From contig JAUNGP010000009.1 in NCBI GenBank assembly GCA_030524345.1, positions 1-64,000 on the forward strand: a stretch of DNA of 64,000 bases, read 5' to 3'. Of this stretch, positions 17,094-26,998 are shown piece by piece; position 1 is the first letter of the stretch, and each line of letters begins with the position of its first letter. This stretch comes from Clostridia bacterium (lineage in GTDB: Bacteria > Bacillota > Clostridia > TANB77 > CAG-465). The position numbers were made by a program, and so were the translations under genes. A model generated the notes under the pieces. It did not search any database. It saw only the letters and a list, made by a program, of their open reading frames with translations, and had not been told where the DNA came from.

Positions 17094-17450
17094 TTATTTT
17101 TTATCACTTGTCTCTTCCTTCTTCAACTTATCAACTTCATATTCCATAATAGATAGTCTTTGAGCAAGTTCTATTATTTTTTCGTTTTGCTTTTCCATCT
17201 TTTTTGTATTTCTAAAATTAATAAATAGTAAAAATACAATTGCAAGTAAAAACAGCAATGAAGGAGGATAAGCAATATTTAGCATAACAGATATTTTATC
17301 GATCAACTTTGGAAATATAGCAAGTATTAGCGAAACAATAGCACCAAATACCCAAAATATGCTTTCCTCAACTGAAAATTCTTTTTTTCTAATTACGATA
17401 AATATATAGATAATAAATATTACAGCTATTGCAATAAAAAAGTAATTCAT
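17094..17450 (-). CDS. DUF2304 membrane protein
   Basis: The 118-residue protein has three membrane helices (about 3-20, 31-50, 60-80) and a charged coiled C-terminal tail (LSIMEYEVDKLKKEE). It matches the DUF2304 type, which is regularly found beside DPM-like GT2 genes. Its ATG overlaps the GT2 stop codon by one base (TAATG), so the two are coupled and probably work as a complex at the membrane. The precise role is unknown. Confidence 0.8.
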   Translation of the reverse strand: MNYFFIAIAVIFIIYIFIVIRKKEFSVEESIFWVFGAIVSLILAIFPKLIDKISVMLNIAYPPSLLFLLAIVFLLFINFRNTKKMEKQNEKIIELAQRLSIMEYEVDKLKKEETSDKK

Positions 17451-18178
17451 TATTTTTTCCTCCTTCTACCTATATTATTTAGCATGATCACCAAAACATT
17501 ATAAAACATCAGCAACATATATTTAATAGGTTTAATAATTCCGCCATGCATACTTTCGCCAAACTCACGATTTCTCATTTTAATAGATACTTCTTCTACT
17601 TTATATCCTTGCATTATCATATCAATTACCAAATTAGCATCAGGATATTCTGGATATTCTCCTATTTTAGAATATTTTTCTATTACCCTTCTATTTAAAA
17701 CCTGAAAACCTGATAATGGATCACTAATTTTTTGCCTACAAGCAAGTTTGATTAAAAATGAAAAGAAACCTGTCCCAATCTTCCTAAAGAAAGGAGCATT
17801 GTAATTACCCTTCTCCAAATATCTAGAACCAATTACAATATCTGCGTTTGTTTCTTTCATTCTTTTTACAAGTTTATCCGCCTCTTTAGGAATGTGTTGA
17901 CCATCCCCATCTAATTGTATCACATAATCATATCCATTCTTATATGCATACTTAATACCAGTTTGAACCGCCCTTGCATATCTAAAATTAAATACAGTTG
18001 TAATACATTTTATCCCATTTTTTTCTACAATCTCTTTTGTGTTATCTTTTGAACAATCATTTATTACTAACACATCAGCATATGGCAAGTCTCTTTTTAA
18101 TTCGTCAAAAACTTTCTGTATATTTTGTGCCTCATTATATGCCGGTATTACTACTAACACCTTAAATTTTTCCTTCAT
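17450..18178 (-). CDS. DPM-like GT2 glycosyltransferase
   Basis: A 242-residue GT-A enzyme with VVIPAYNEAQNI, INDCSKDNT and the metal-binding QLDGDGQH (DxD) motif, similar to dolichyl/polyprenyl-phosphate mannosyltransferases but with only one weak C-terminal hydrophobic stretch. The coupled DUF2304 gene likely supplies the membrane anchor. It has its own promoter, and heads a run GT2, DUF2304, small carrier, glf, GT2. Confidence 0.85.
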   Translation of the reverse strand: MKEKFKVLVVIPAYNEAQNIQKVFDELKRDLPYADVLVINDCSKDNTKEIVEKNGIKCITTVFNFRYARAVQTGIKYAYKNGYDYVIQLDGDGQHIPKEADKLVKRMKETNADIVIGSRYLEKGNYNAPFFRKIGTGFFSFLIKLACRQKISDPLSGFQVLNRRVIEKYSKIGEYPEYPDANLVIDMIMQGYKVEEVSIKMRNREFGESMHGGIIKPIKYMLLMFYNVLVIMLNNIGRRRKK

Positions 18179-18226
18179 TTGTTCTAGCCTCTCCTTCCTC
18201 CATTATATCATAATGGCATTTACCAT

Positions 18227-18255
18227 ATTATAATATAAAGTTTTACATATTTCAA
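18227..18255 (-). promoter_or_regulatory. Promoter of the GT2/DUF2304/glf run
   Basis: TTGAAA (18250-18255), 17-base spacer, perfect TATAAT (18227-18232), located right behind the upstream DUF2142 stop codon at 18259. Confidence 0.6.
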
Positions 18256-18258
18256 CAA

Positions 18259-20253
18259 TTATCTATATACACTTGTAACAATTGTAAAAATACTAATAGA
18301 ATGTATCAAAATCGTCAAATAGCAATACATTAAATTCTTATTTTTACTCTCTACTTTCAATATATTAGAAGAAATTCCAATATATAAAATTAATACCGCT
18401 GGAATAAAATATCTTGATTGTATTCCCCATATTGTTCGGCTTCCAAAAGTAGTCCAACCAATAAAAGCTGCTGAATAAACGATTCCAAATAACATGATTG
18501 CAGGAATAATCAATATGATTCTTTCCTTTTTATTTAATTTTACATCATTTGCATCATCACAAAAAATTAGTAATAAATAACAAAGTGTTACAATAAAACT
18601 TAACAATGCTTTATGCGCAACAGTTGAATATAAAAATCCATCTGCAAGTGAAATTAAAACGTCTGATTGAATTCTTGTTACCATCGTATTATAATATATT
18701 TTTAATGTATCTATTGGATTAGATAATATATAACTTAATGAATAATGTTCGCCATCTTGAGCATCAATTTCTGGTGCCATAGCACTACTTACCAAATACG
18801 ATAATATAACAGAGAATACAAGGAACCCAATTTTTATTATCAAAGCTTCTTTTTTATTTTTAAATTTCTCACTTGGTATTAAGAATAATGTCAAGATAAT
18901 TGGAAAATATCCAAATTTACAAAGAGATATTACTAACATCAAAACTCCTAATAATATTTTATCCTTAATATCTAAGCTTTTATCTGAATATTTACATTTT
19001 AAAACATATGCCACAAACATAATACAGGCGATGTTTGTTAAATAATCTTGATTAATAGCTGCCGATTGTTGTAAGAAAATAGGAAATAAGCAAACTACAA
19101 AAAATATTTTTTGAAATTTTGGTGTCATTTTTAATGCCAAATATGCTCCAATTACCACTATCATCAAATCTACAAATCTTGACAATAATAACAATAATAA
19201 TGGAGAAAGTCCTATGTTTCTTCCTATCAAAATAACGATTGTAGAAGGCAAGTAAGGAAGTGGCGCCAAATATTTTGTATTACTATAATTAACATCCACA
19301 AGTTCAGTAGTATCTTCATAATCGCAATTCAAATAGATATCAGAATAATAATTGATACCCGAATATGCTGTTCCTTGCAAATGTACACTGTGAAGGTACT
19401 TATTACAAAAGTCATCCAAAAATTTTGGTATTTTTGTATATCCACCATCATCTTCATTTTTTAAATATGACATTTCAAAACTTTTACAAAAATGGCTTGA
19501 TTCATCTGGAACATTAAAAGGTGGTACTAAAAAAGCCATAGAAATGCCCATTATAATTGCAATATATAAAAAGATATTTTGTAGGTTATTCTTACTGTTT
19601 TCTCTTAAGAAATATACACCAGTAATTAGTGATAGTATGATCATCATTATTACTAAAATTTTTGACACCGAAAGTATAAAATAAAAGGTACTAACAAATA
19701 TAATAAACACTCCTATTGAAAAAGCTACAATATGTCTAATTTTTAAAGTATTCTCGTTCACTTTTTCAAAAAAACGATAGATCAAATAAATGCCAATATA
19801 TACTACTGGTAATAATACAATCAACCACAATATACTGTAAAAATTGAAAGATTCTTTTACTATACTAAAAATTGAATGATAATCACTGTATATATTTCCA
19901 TCCATTTCCTGAATGATCCCGTTTTTTCTTATATCAATATTGGCATGATCATCTGCTATAAATTCCATATAAAGACTATCAACAACAGAAAGCTCTAGGT
20001 TTATCTCTGTTTTCTCATTTGCAAATAATAAACCAGTTTCCTCATCTATCAATAACTGATGATTGTCTTTTTTTATTTTTTCAATTGGTATCTTAGTATT
20101 GTTGATATAAATACTGTTCAATTTTACATGGTCATCTAAATCAAAAGTACACTCTAATGTTTTTTGGGCAAGTCCACATATACTAAAATGAATCATGCCT
20201 ATCATTGATATAATGATTGTTATAACTCCTATTACAATATTCCTCTTTTTCAT
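18259..20253 (-). CDS. DUF2142 polytopic membrane protein (copy 1)
   Basis: The 664-residue protein begins with a signal-anchor helix, then an extracytoplasmic segment (about 30-125), then about a dozen membrane helices. It has the DUF2142 hallmark VPPFNVPDESSHF (about 245-257), which resembles the acidic-residue loop of GT-C glycosyltransferases. GT-C enzymes use lipid-linked sugars outside the membrane. It would therefore fit the GtrB-like partner, an inference. It is about 660 residues like its tandem neighbour and clearly a duplicate of it. Confidence 0.75.
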   Translation of the reverse strand: MKKRNIVIGVITIIISMIGMIHFSICGLAQKTLECTFDLDDHVKLNSIYINNTKIPIEKIKKDNHQLLIDEETGLLFANEKTEINLELSVVDSLYMEFIADDHANIDIRKNGIIQEMDGNIYSDYHSIFSIVKESFNFYSILWLIVLLPVVYIGIYLIYRFFEKVNENTLKIRHIVAFSIGVFIIFVSTFYFILSVSKILVIMMIILSLITGVYFLRENSKNNLQNIFLYIAIIMGISMAFLVPPFNVPDESSHFCKSFEMSYLKNEDDGGYTKIPKFLDDFCNKYLHSVHLQGTAYSGINYYSDIYLNCDYEDTTELVDVNYSNTKYLAPLPYLPSTIVILIGRNIGLSPLLLLLLSRFVDLMIVVIGAYLALKMTPKFQKIFFVVCLFPIFLQQSAAINQDYLTNIACIMFVAYVLKCKYSDKSLDIKDKILLGVLMLVISLCKFGYFPIILTLFLIPSEKFKNKKEALIIKIGFLVFSVILSYLVSSAMAPEIDAQDGEHYSLSYILSNPIDTLKIYYNTMVTRIQSDVLISLADGFLYSTVAHKALLSFIVTLCYLLLIFCDDANDVKLNKKERIILIIPAIMLFGIVYSAAFIGWTTFGSRTIWGIQSRYFIPAVLILYIGISSNILKVESKNKNLMYCYLTILIHSISIFTIVTSVYR

Positions 20254-20273
20254 GATATATCTATCCTTCCATA

Positions 20274-22250
20274 TTAATAAACTTCTAATAATATTGTAGC
20301 AAATGATATTAAATATACAATACTAATCCCATATGCATAAAATAGATTTTTATTTTTAATAGTTAAATTTATCTTTTTATTTGAAAGACCTATATAAAAT
20401 ACAAATGCAATCGGTATAAAATATCTTGGTTGCAATCCGTCTATAGCTCTTGCTCCTTTAAATGTCCAACCAATAAACAATGAAGCATAAATGACAAGCA
20501 TAAGTAAAAATGCTGTTACCAAAAATACTGCTCTTTCTTTTTTATTAAGTACTTTATCATTCTCATCACTGGAAAATAGTAGTGTTGCATAAATGACCGT
20601 AATGATAAATAAAAACAAACCATTATGCCATATAGTTGATATACCAAATCCATCCAATAATCCTCTAAAAATATCCAAACTAAATCGATCTAGTGCAGTA
20701 TTAAAAAATATCTTTATTGTATCGATTGGATTAGATAGAGCTTCACTTATTGTATAATATGGACTATTTTTTACTGCAACATTTCCTTTATTAATCCAAA
20801 ATGATATTAAAAATGCAACCAACAATGAAAGTACAAGCACTAAATTTGCGGTTTTTTGATTTTCATATTTTTCTCTTGGTATTATTAATAAAATTAAGAA
20901 AATTAGAAAGTATCCAAACTTGCAAAGGCCAAGAAGCACTGCAAATATTAAAGTGATCAAGTTATCCTTTCTTGTTATCTTTTGCTTTTCATATGCAAGT
21001 CTTAATATATGAGTTATACTAAGTATTGCAATAGAATTTGTCATAAAATCTTGATTGATTCCCGCAGCTTGATGCAAACATATTGGAAATAACGCAACAC
21101 AAAATATTACTTTCTTAAAACGAGGAATACGTTTTATTGCAAAATAACAAGAGCAAATTACAACAAGTAAATCTGCAAATCTACCAACTAATAATAGCAT
21201 TAGTGGAGAAAAATGAAGTATCTTCCCTATAAATATCGCAATCGTGGAAGGAATATAAGTAAATGCACTTAAATATTTTGTATTTGTATATCCACTTCTC
21301 TCATTAGATAGATTTCCATAATCCCCTGTTTCAAACATATCTGCAAAATAATTTTTACCAGAATAATTTGTTTCTATAATTTGTGATCCATGTATATATT
21401 TAAACATAATATTTTCAACAGAAATGGGAAAAGTGTTTCTACCATTGTCACCTATACTTCTGATCTCTGATCCCATAAAACTTCTTCTAAAATGTGCACC
21501 TTCATCTGGTACATTAAATGGAGGTATTACAAATAACATAGTAACCCCAGCTATTGCAGCAATATATACATATAAATTATGAAGATTATCTTTAAGTGAA
21601 TTTTTAAAATAGTATACTCCTCCAATTAAAATAGCAAGTAATGGAACGATGACTGCTATTCTAAACGTAGCAAGTAAAACATAAAACATGAGAAAATACA
21701 TCAAAAATATGATACCTGTAAATAATAATACATCCGAAATTTTTGTTGTGTTTTCTTTTAATTTTTGCACAATCTTTTTAAAAGTATATAAACAAATTAA
21801 TAATACTACATAGCTAATGACAAATATTACACCAAAGTAAATTCCTACATATTGAATACTTGTCATTATTACACTTTTCATACTGCTTTTACTCATATAA
21901 AGAGAAGTATCCAATATCTGTTTTTCGCCATTTTTTAATATTGTTATTTTATGATAATCATCCGCTATGAAATTGATAAACAGATCATCAACTTCGGACG
22001 CAACAATTGTTACCTTACCAGTCCCATTTGTACATATATTTTCATCTTCATCTAAAAATAGATTTTCCCCTAAATATCTAGTACGTGGAATAATTGTATT
22101 ATTCATTACAATATTATCAATTTTTATATCAGAATTTAACATAATCTCATATTTTACATTTTGTCTTGCATATATTCCTATACTGATATTGATAGTAGCC
22201 ACAAGAGCAAATATAAAAGTAATAAAATATATTAAATATTTTCTTTTCAT
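20274..22250 (-). CDS. DUF2142 polytopic membrane protein (copy 2)
   Basis: A 658-residue paralogue of the preceding gene's product, with the same layout: N-terminal anchor, external segment, many helices and the IPPFNVPDEGAHFRRS motif (about 240-255). Shared blocks such as GINQDFMTN and LCKFGYF show that the two arose by tandem duplication but have diverged widely. A lipid-sugar-dependent (GT-C-like) glycosyltransferase role is likely by family resemblance only. GAGGGG precedes the ATG; 20 bases separate it from copy 1. Confidence 0.75.
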   Translation of the reverse strand: MKRKYLIYFITFIFALVATINISIGIYARQNVKYEIMLNSDIKIDNIVMNNTIIPRTRYLGENLFLDEDENICTNGTGKVTIVASEVDDLFINFIADDYHKITILKNGEKQILDTSLYMSKSSMKSVIMTSIQYVGIYFGVIFVISYVVLLICLYTFKKIVQKLKENTTKISDVLLFTGIIFLMYFLMFYVLLATFRIAVIVPLLAILIGGVYYFKNSLKDNLHNLYVYIAAIAGVTMLFVIPPFNVPDEGAHFRRSFMGSEIRSIGDNGRNTFPISVENIMFKYIHGSQIIETNYSGKNYFADMFETGDYGNLSNERSGYTNTKYLSAFTYIPSTIAIFIGKILHFSPLMLLLVGRFADLLVVICSCYFAIKRIPRFKKVIFCVALFPICLHQAAGINQDFMTNSIAILSITHILRLAYEKQKITRKDNLITLIFAVLLGLCKFGYFLIFLILLIIPREKYENQKTANLVLVLSLLVAFLISFWINKGNVAVKNSPYYTISEALSNPIDTIKIFFNTALDRFSLDIFRGLLDGFGISTIWHNGLFLFIITVIYATLLFSSDENDKVLNKKERAVFLVTAFLLMLVIYASLFIGWTFKGARAIDGLQPRYFIPIAFVFYIGLSNKKINLTIKNKNLFYAYGISIVYLISFATILLEVY

Positions 22251-22274
22251 TCGTTTTAGCCCCTCTTTTCTTCT

Positions 22275-24110
22275 TTAAGTATTTTTTAAAAATTTATTGA
22301 TAATTGATTGAATCATAAATAATATGAGTGCAAAAAATATAAAAGTTGCAATATATATATAAAGATTCAAATCATATCCCATTATAAAAATAGAATTTAA
22401 AATTACTAATATTCCCAAAGATATATATTCTTTCTTTTGATTCATAAACACCAAAATTATACTTAATATAATAGATATATATACATATAGATTCGGATAT
22501 AGTAATAAACTTTTTTTATTAATCAACTCCTTAAAACGATTTCCGTATATATCTTTAGCAGCATTAAACTCTGTTATACTATCCTCTTCGTTTCCATACT
22601 CATCATATTCTTCAACTTTATTTAAAGTAAAAATAGAAGTGCTAGCTGACATCTTATTTATATGATTCCAATTGGGTACTGCAAAATTTATAATCAAACA
22701 TACGATAAGTGCTACGACATATGTTATGACAAAAGATTTTTTTCTCTTAGATTTTACTTTATTTTTCATTAATTCATATACTATAAAAGCAAAAGTAAAT
22801 ATAGAAATTAAAATTCCCGTACTTGGAAAGATAATTGCATATAAAGCAAGCATTATCGCATATGGAACTAATTCTAATATTCGGTACTTGAAATCCTTAT
22901 TGATTCCAACATAGATATAATATAAATTTAATACCATTAACCCTAAGTAAAAGATTTCATTTAACTGATTCGGGACAACTGTAAATATTTCTAATATAGG
23001 GAAAAATGCAACTATTAATGTCAAAATATATTGAATGACGTATATTACTTTTTCCGCTGTTTGAAATTTAACTGTCTGTTCTAAATTCAATTTAATTTCT
23101 TTGTATTCCTCATCACTAGTATCAGTATTTGTCATCTTATCACAGTAAAAGTTTAAATTGATATTGCGAACTTTAGCACAAAGAAACGTCCAAAGTGCCG
23201 ATGCCACAATGATTTGTAAAATTGATCTACCAGTATTTCCATCCAAAATACTAAACATGCCAGCATTGCTAATTGGTTTCAATGCAAACATACAAGCAAG
23301 CATTACAAAAAACATGGTAACAAATATTGTTATATCTCTATAATTACTGAAAAACTTAATTTTATTTTTTACACTGATAAAGAAGTCTATCAAATAAACC
23401 ACCCATATCATATTTTTTCTCTTCATATCTGTTTTAAATTTTTCCATTTTTGAAATCCATGTAGCATCAAAATGATGGATCATACAAGAGTTTTCTGTGA
23501 ACTTATTATGCTGATAATCATAACTTAATGGATAAAAATATTCCATCGGATAAATATAGGCACTATTATTATCTAATACCTGTACTTCTTCTAATTCCTT
23601 GTTAAATCCATATTTTTCAAAATAAGAAGTAAGTACTCTAGGTACACTCATCTCATAAAGATCCCCTGTAGGATTAAATTTTTCCATAGACTCATAGAAT
23701 TTTACAATATTTGCTATATGTTTGTTATTTTTCTCTTTTGCCCAGACAACTGCAGCATTTATCATTTTAGAATCTTCACATCCAAGAAAAAGATCATGCT
23801 CTAGATATTTTGAAATGTCTGCAGTAATTTCCATATCTGTATCAAGATAAAGGCCACCATATTCCTCTAAAGCTTTAAATCTTGCATAATCTGCAACAAA
23901 AGCCCATTTCTTTTGTTCATAAGCTTCTTTTACAAATGTGCATTGATTTACATCAAAGTTATTTTCATTCCAAGCCTTGATCTCAAAATCTGGCAAATAT
24001 TTCTTCCAAGTTTCAATACATTTCTTGGTTAATTCAGATAACGGATTTCCTCCAAACCAAAAATAATGAATAATTTTATTATTATTGTTTTCTTCTGTCC
24101 TTTTTCCCAT
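22275..24110 (-). CDS. GT32-type glycosyltransferase fused to a membrane domain
   Basis: Residues 1-240 form a DXD sugar-binding (GT32, Och1-like) domain: IIHYFWFGGNPL, the DYARFKALEEYGGLYLDTDMEI block with the DTD metal motif, and a WNEN donor-site segment. Residues about 255-611 hold roughly ten membrane helices that I cannot assign to a family. It probably adds a sugar to the membrane-bound glycan on the inside, and the membrane part could help transfer or transport. The length of 611 is far above the usual 230-300 for GT32 alone. Confidence 0.75.
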   Translation of the reverse strand: MGKRTEENNNNKIIHYFWFGGNPLSELTKKCIETWKKYLPDFEIKAWNENNFDVNQCTFVKEAYEQKKWAFVADYARFKALEEYGGLYLDTDMEITADISKYLEHDLFLGCEDSKMINAAVVWAKEKNNKHIANIVKFYESMEKFNPTGDLYEMSVPRVLTSYFEKYGFNKELEEVQVLDNNSAYIYPMEYFYPLSYDYQHNKFTENSCMIHHFDATWISKMEKFKTDMKRKNMIWVVYLIDFFISVKNKIKFFSNYRDITIFVTMFFVMLACMFALKPISNAGMFSILDGNTGRSILQIIVASALWTFLCAKVRNINLNFYCDKMTNTDTSDEEYKEIKLNLEQTVKFQTAEKVIYVIQYILTLIVAFFPILEIFTVVPNQLNEIFYLGLMVLNLYYIYVGINKDFKYRILELVPYAIMLALYAIIFPSTGILISIFTFAFIVYELMKNKVKSKRKKSFVITYVVALIVCLIINFAVPNWNHINKMSASTSIFTLNKVEEYDEYGNEEDSITEFNAAKDIYGNRFKELINKKSLLLYPNLYVYISIILSIILVFMNQKKEYISLGILVILNSIFIMGYDLNLYIYIATFIFFALILFMIQSIINKFLKNT

Positions 24111-24123
24111 ATATTTTTCCTTT

Positions 24124-25185
24124 CTATTTCATCTTTAAAAATTCTTCAACACTTTTTTTACTCTTCACATCATATTCCTTTTTCCATTCTTTGTATAGCT
24201 TTAATATTTCATCCCTATGCTCTATACAAAGTTTCATTTTTTCTGCTATTTCATCAATACTATCTTCACTTTTTACCACCAAATATTTTTCAAGTTCTGT
24301 ATCTGTAAAATAATGATTATTATCTCCCACAATACAAGGAACGCCTGACTCTAAACTTTCAAGTGGTACCATAGGGGCACACTCAGTAAACGTAACATAT
24401 AAATTAACTGTATTTTTACTCATTCTCTCAATTAATTCTTCCCTTAATACAGAGCCTGTATTACTTTCCTCCGAACATTTTATATTCATCAGTTTACAGT
24501 AACTTTTAAAAAGAGGAGTAGCAGGAACAGAATCAACAATAAGATCAGGACTCACAATACTACATGCACTAAGTTGATTATATGTATTCTTTTCCCATCT
24601 ATCACCTGAAGAATAAATTCCAACCCTTATACTCTTATCATTTTTACCCTTCCTCATCTTTTTAGATTTAATTGAATTTACTGTATTCATTACAAAACAA
24701 GATCGATACCCCTTTAAAGAATAAAACTTCGCCATACTTTCCTTTAAAAAGCCAATACTTGTTACAATTCCTCTCTTCTCCAAATCCAAAATACTTTCTA
24801 AAAAGTGTTCTTCATCTCTATTAACAAATAAGCTATGACTTCCATGCCACATAAATTTGATAATCATGTTTTGATTCTTCTCTTTTATCTTCTCAGAAAG
24901 TGTTTTGTATCCATGTGCTTGTGTTGCAAAGATCACCTGTTTAATGTTATTTTCCACGATAGCTTGAGATATATCTTCAATTGCTTTCTCATTAAATAAT
25001 TCATTTAATGAAATCGTATTTTTCAAAATTTCTTGAGTGGCATTTGTGATTCCAACACACTCTGGATTATAAAAAACAATGTAACTGCTTTTTTTATACT
25101 TTTCTATTTCTTCACATACTCTTTTTACATCTTTTTTAGGATATTTAAAAATAGTGAACACTTTTTTTACATGTCTATTCATCAT
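24124..25185 (-). CDS. GT-B (GT4-like) glycosyltransferase
   Basis: A 353-residue protein whose second half has VGIYSSGDRWEKNTYNQ and the donor-site block ECAPMVPLESLESGVPCIVG, typical for GT-B retaining enzymes. The N-terminal half is homologous to residues about 265-430 of the 25195-26961 product. The ATG at 25185 is chosen because GGGAG lies 5 bases ahead of it. It lies 9 bases downstream of that longer paralogue, and the two probably arose by duplication. The sugar is unknown. Confidence 0.7.
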   Translation of the reverse strand: MMNRHVKKVFTIFKYPKKDVKRVCEEIEKYKKSSYIVFYNPECVGITNATQEILKNTISLNELFNEKAIEDISQAIVENNIKQVIFATQAHGYKTLSEKIKEKNQNMIIKFMWHGSHSLFVNRDEEHFLESILDLEKRGIVTSIGFLKESMAKFYSLKGYRSCFVMNTVNSIKSKKMRKGKNDKSIRVGIYSSGDRWEKNTYNQLSACSIVSPDLIVDSVPATPLFKSYCKLMNIKCSEESNTGSVLREELIERMSKNTVNLYVTFTECAPMVPLESLESGVPCIVGDNNHYFTDTELEKYLVVKSEDSIDEIAEKMKLCIEHRDEILKLYKEWKKEYDVKSKKSVEEFLKMK

Positions 25186-25194
25186 CACATCTCC

Positions 25195-26961
25195 CTACAT
25201 CCTTAAAAACTCTTTTACGCTCTCAATACTTGTTTTATCATATTCTTGTTTCCACTCTTTATATAAATCAAGTATCTCGTCTTTATGTTCTAAAGCTTGT
25301 TTCATCTTCTCGTATATTGCAATCACGTCATCTTCTCTTTCAACCACAAGGAAATCATATAATTTTGTACCATTAAAATAATGATGATTATTACCAGTCA
25401 AGCAAATCGTTCCAGCCTCCATACTCTCAATTGGAAGCATTGGAGCACATTCAGAAAAAGTAACATATATATTAATATCATTTTCAGCCATTTTTACTAA
25501 TAATTCTTCTCTTTTAATATGAGATGTACTACCTACTGTTTTTAATCCATTTTTAGCAGCAGTAGCTTGTACTTCATACCTTAGTGGTACAAGTTCAAGA
25601 ACTGCATTATCAAATAAAGATGTAGCCATAACCTGGTTATACGTATTCTTTCTCCAATCAGTACCAGCAGAATAAAGACCGACATTGATGTTTCCGTCAT
25701 TTTTCTTTTTAGCTTGTTTCAATCTTGCATTAATTTCATCTGTAAAATTGACAGTATTCTTGATGAATGCAGCTCTATATCCTTGGGCTTTATAAAAGTT
25801 AACCATGCTTTCTTTACAGGTTCCCATGACATCAATAATACCTTTTTTATGAAGTTCAATTACCATAACATTTGTTTCCCAATTAATTTTTTCTATTACC
25901 TGAGAATGACTTCCATGCCAAAAGCTCTTTATCTTGATATTCTTATTCTTTTCCTTAAGCTTTATTGCTATTTTGTCCCAACCATAGTCAAAAGCACTAA
26001 ATATCACTTGAGAAACTCCGGTATCAATAATCTTATTTACAATTCTTTCTACATTAGAATCCAGATATACTTCTTCTAAAGGCAATAAATTTTCAAATAA
26101 TTCTTTTGTTGCACTGGTAACACCAAGCCATCTTGGATTATGTATGATAATATACTCTATTGGTAAACTTTTGCCTTGTTTTTTGTGATTGATTTTTATA
26201 TACTCATCTAAAACTTCTAAAGTTTTATCAATATTTGGATCCTCTTTGACATTAAAATGCTTCTTAATATCCTGTGTTAATAAATATTTTTTATATCCAA
26301 CACTATTTCTTACAGTGCTTAGCATACTTAAAAAATATTGGTATGAAGATGGTCCAACCTTTCTTAATACTCCCATTTTTGATTTTATTTTACCTGGAAC
26401 TTTAGCATTTTTATTATAATATAATGCTTTGGTATTATCAGAAAAAGTTTTACCTTGTTTTTCATAATCTATAGGATAAAAATAATCGTATGGATAAATA
26501 AGGTTATTTCCATCAAATTTTATCAGTCCATTAAAGTTATGCCTTAAGTCCTGATCCAAAAGTTTTGAAAAAATATCTGTTATATTATCATATTCATTTT
26601 TTTCTATCTCATCTAAAATACTTTTTATCAATTTATTTTTCTTGTTTTTTACCCATATTAAGTTAGTAGATATGCTTTGAACATCATTAAATGCTATAAA
26701 AAATTCATTTGTAAAAAAATTTTCTAGGCTACTAATAAATTCAAAATCTCCTTCTATTAATAGTCCACCGTTTTCATATAAATATTGAAATTTTAAATAA
26801 TCATTGTATAGTTTATTTTCTAAATTAAGTTTACATATATTAGCTATATTTTCAATATCTTTTCCAATACATTTTAGTTCCTTATCTTTAAAAAAGCAAT
26901 GATATCTTTTTTCAAATTTTTTATCGGAATCAAAAAAACCAACTTTTATATTATCTTTCAT
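25195..26961 (-). CDS. Fusion of a degenerate GT32-like domain and a GT-B glycosyltransferase
   Basis: The 588-residue protein has two parts. Residues 1-200 resemble the DXD (GT32) domain, with FQYLYENGGLLIEGDFEF where active members have a DTD motif after GG-x-Y. The acidic pair is thus altered to EGD, so activity is doubtful. Residues about 265-588 are a GT-B domain closely related to the 24124-25185 product (NVGLYSAGTDWRKNTYNQ, ECAPMLPIESMEAGTICLTG). It could work as one bifunctional polymer-extending enzyme or use the first domain only for binding. AAAGGA precedes the ATG. Confidence 0.7.
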   Translation of the reverse strand: MKDNIKVGFFDSDKKFEKRYHCFFKDKELKCIGKDIENIANICKLNLENKLYNDYLKFQYLYENGGLLIEGDFEFISSLENFFTNEFFIAFNDVQSISTNLIWVKNKKNKLIKSILDEIEKNEYDNITDIFSKLLDQDLRHNFNGLIKFDGNNLIYPYDYFYPIDYEKQGKTFSDNTKALYYNKNAKVPGKIKSKMGVLRKVGPSSYQYFLSMLSTVRNSVGYKKYLLTQDIKKHFNVKEDPNIDKTLEVLDEYIKINHKKQGKSLPIEYIIIHNPRWLGVTSATKELFENLLPLEEVYLDSNVERIVNKIIDTGVSQVIFSAFDYGWDKIAIKLKEKNKNIKIKSFWHGSHSQVIEKINWETNVMVIELHKKGIIDVMGTCKESMVNFYKAQGYRAAFIKNTVNFTDEINARLKQAKKKNDGNINVGLYSAGTDWRKNTYNQVMATSLFDNAVLELVPLRYEVQATAAKNGLKTVGSTSHIKREELLVKMAENDINIYVTFSECAPMLPIESMEAGTICLTGNNHHYFNGTKLYDFLVVEREDDVIAIYEKMKQALEHKDEILDLYKEWKQEYDKTSIESVKEFLRM

Positions 26962-26998
26962 AATAACAAATCCTTTTCTAATTAAATGAATAGAAAGC

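Noticed and set aside
25714-26079. 121-codon plus-strand frame
   Set aside because: Antisense to the GT32/GT-B fusion gene, no ribosome site or promoter.
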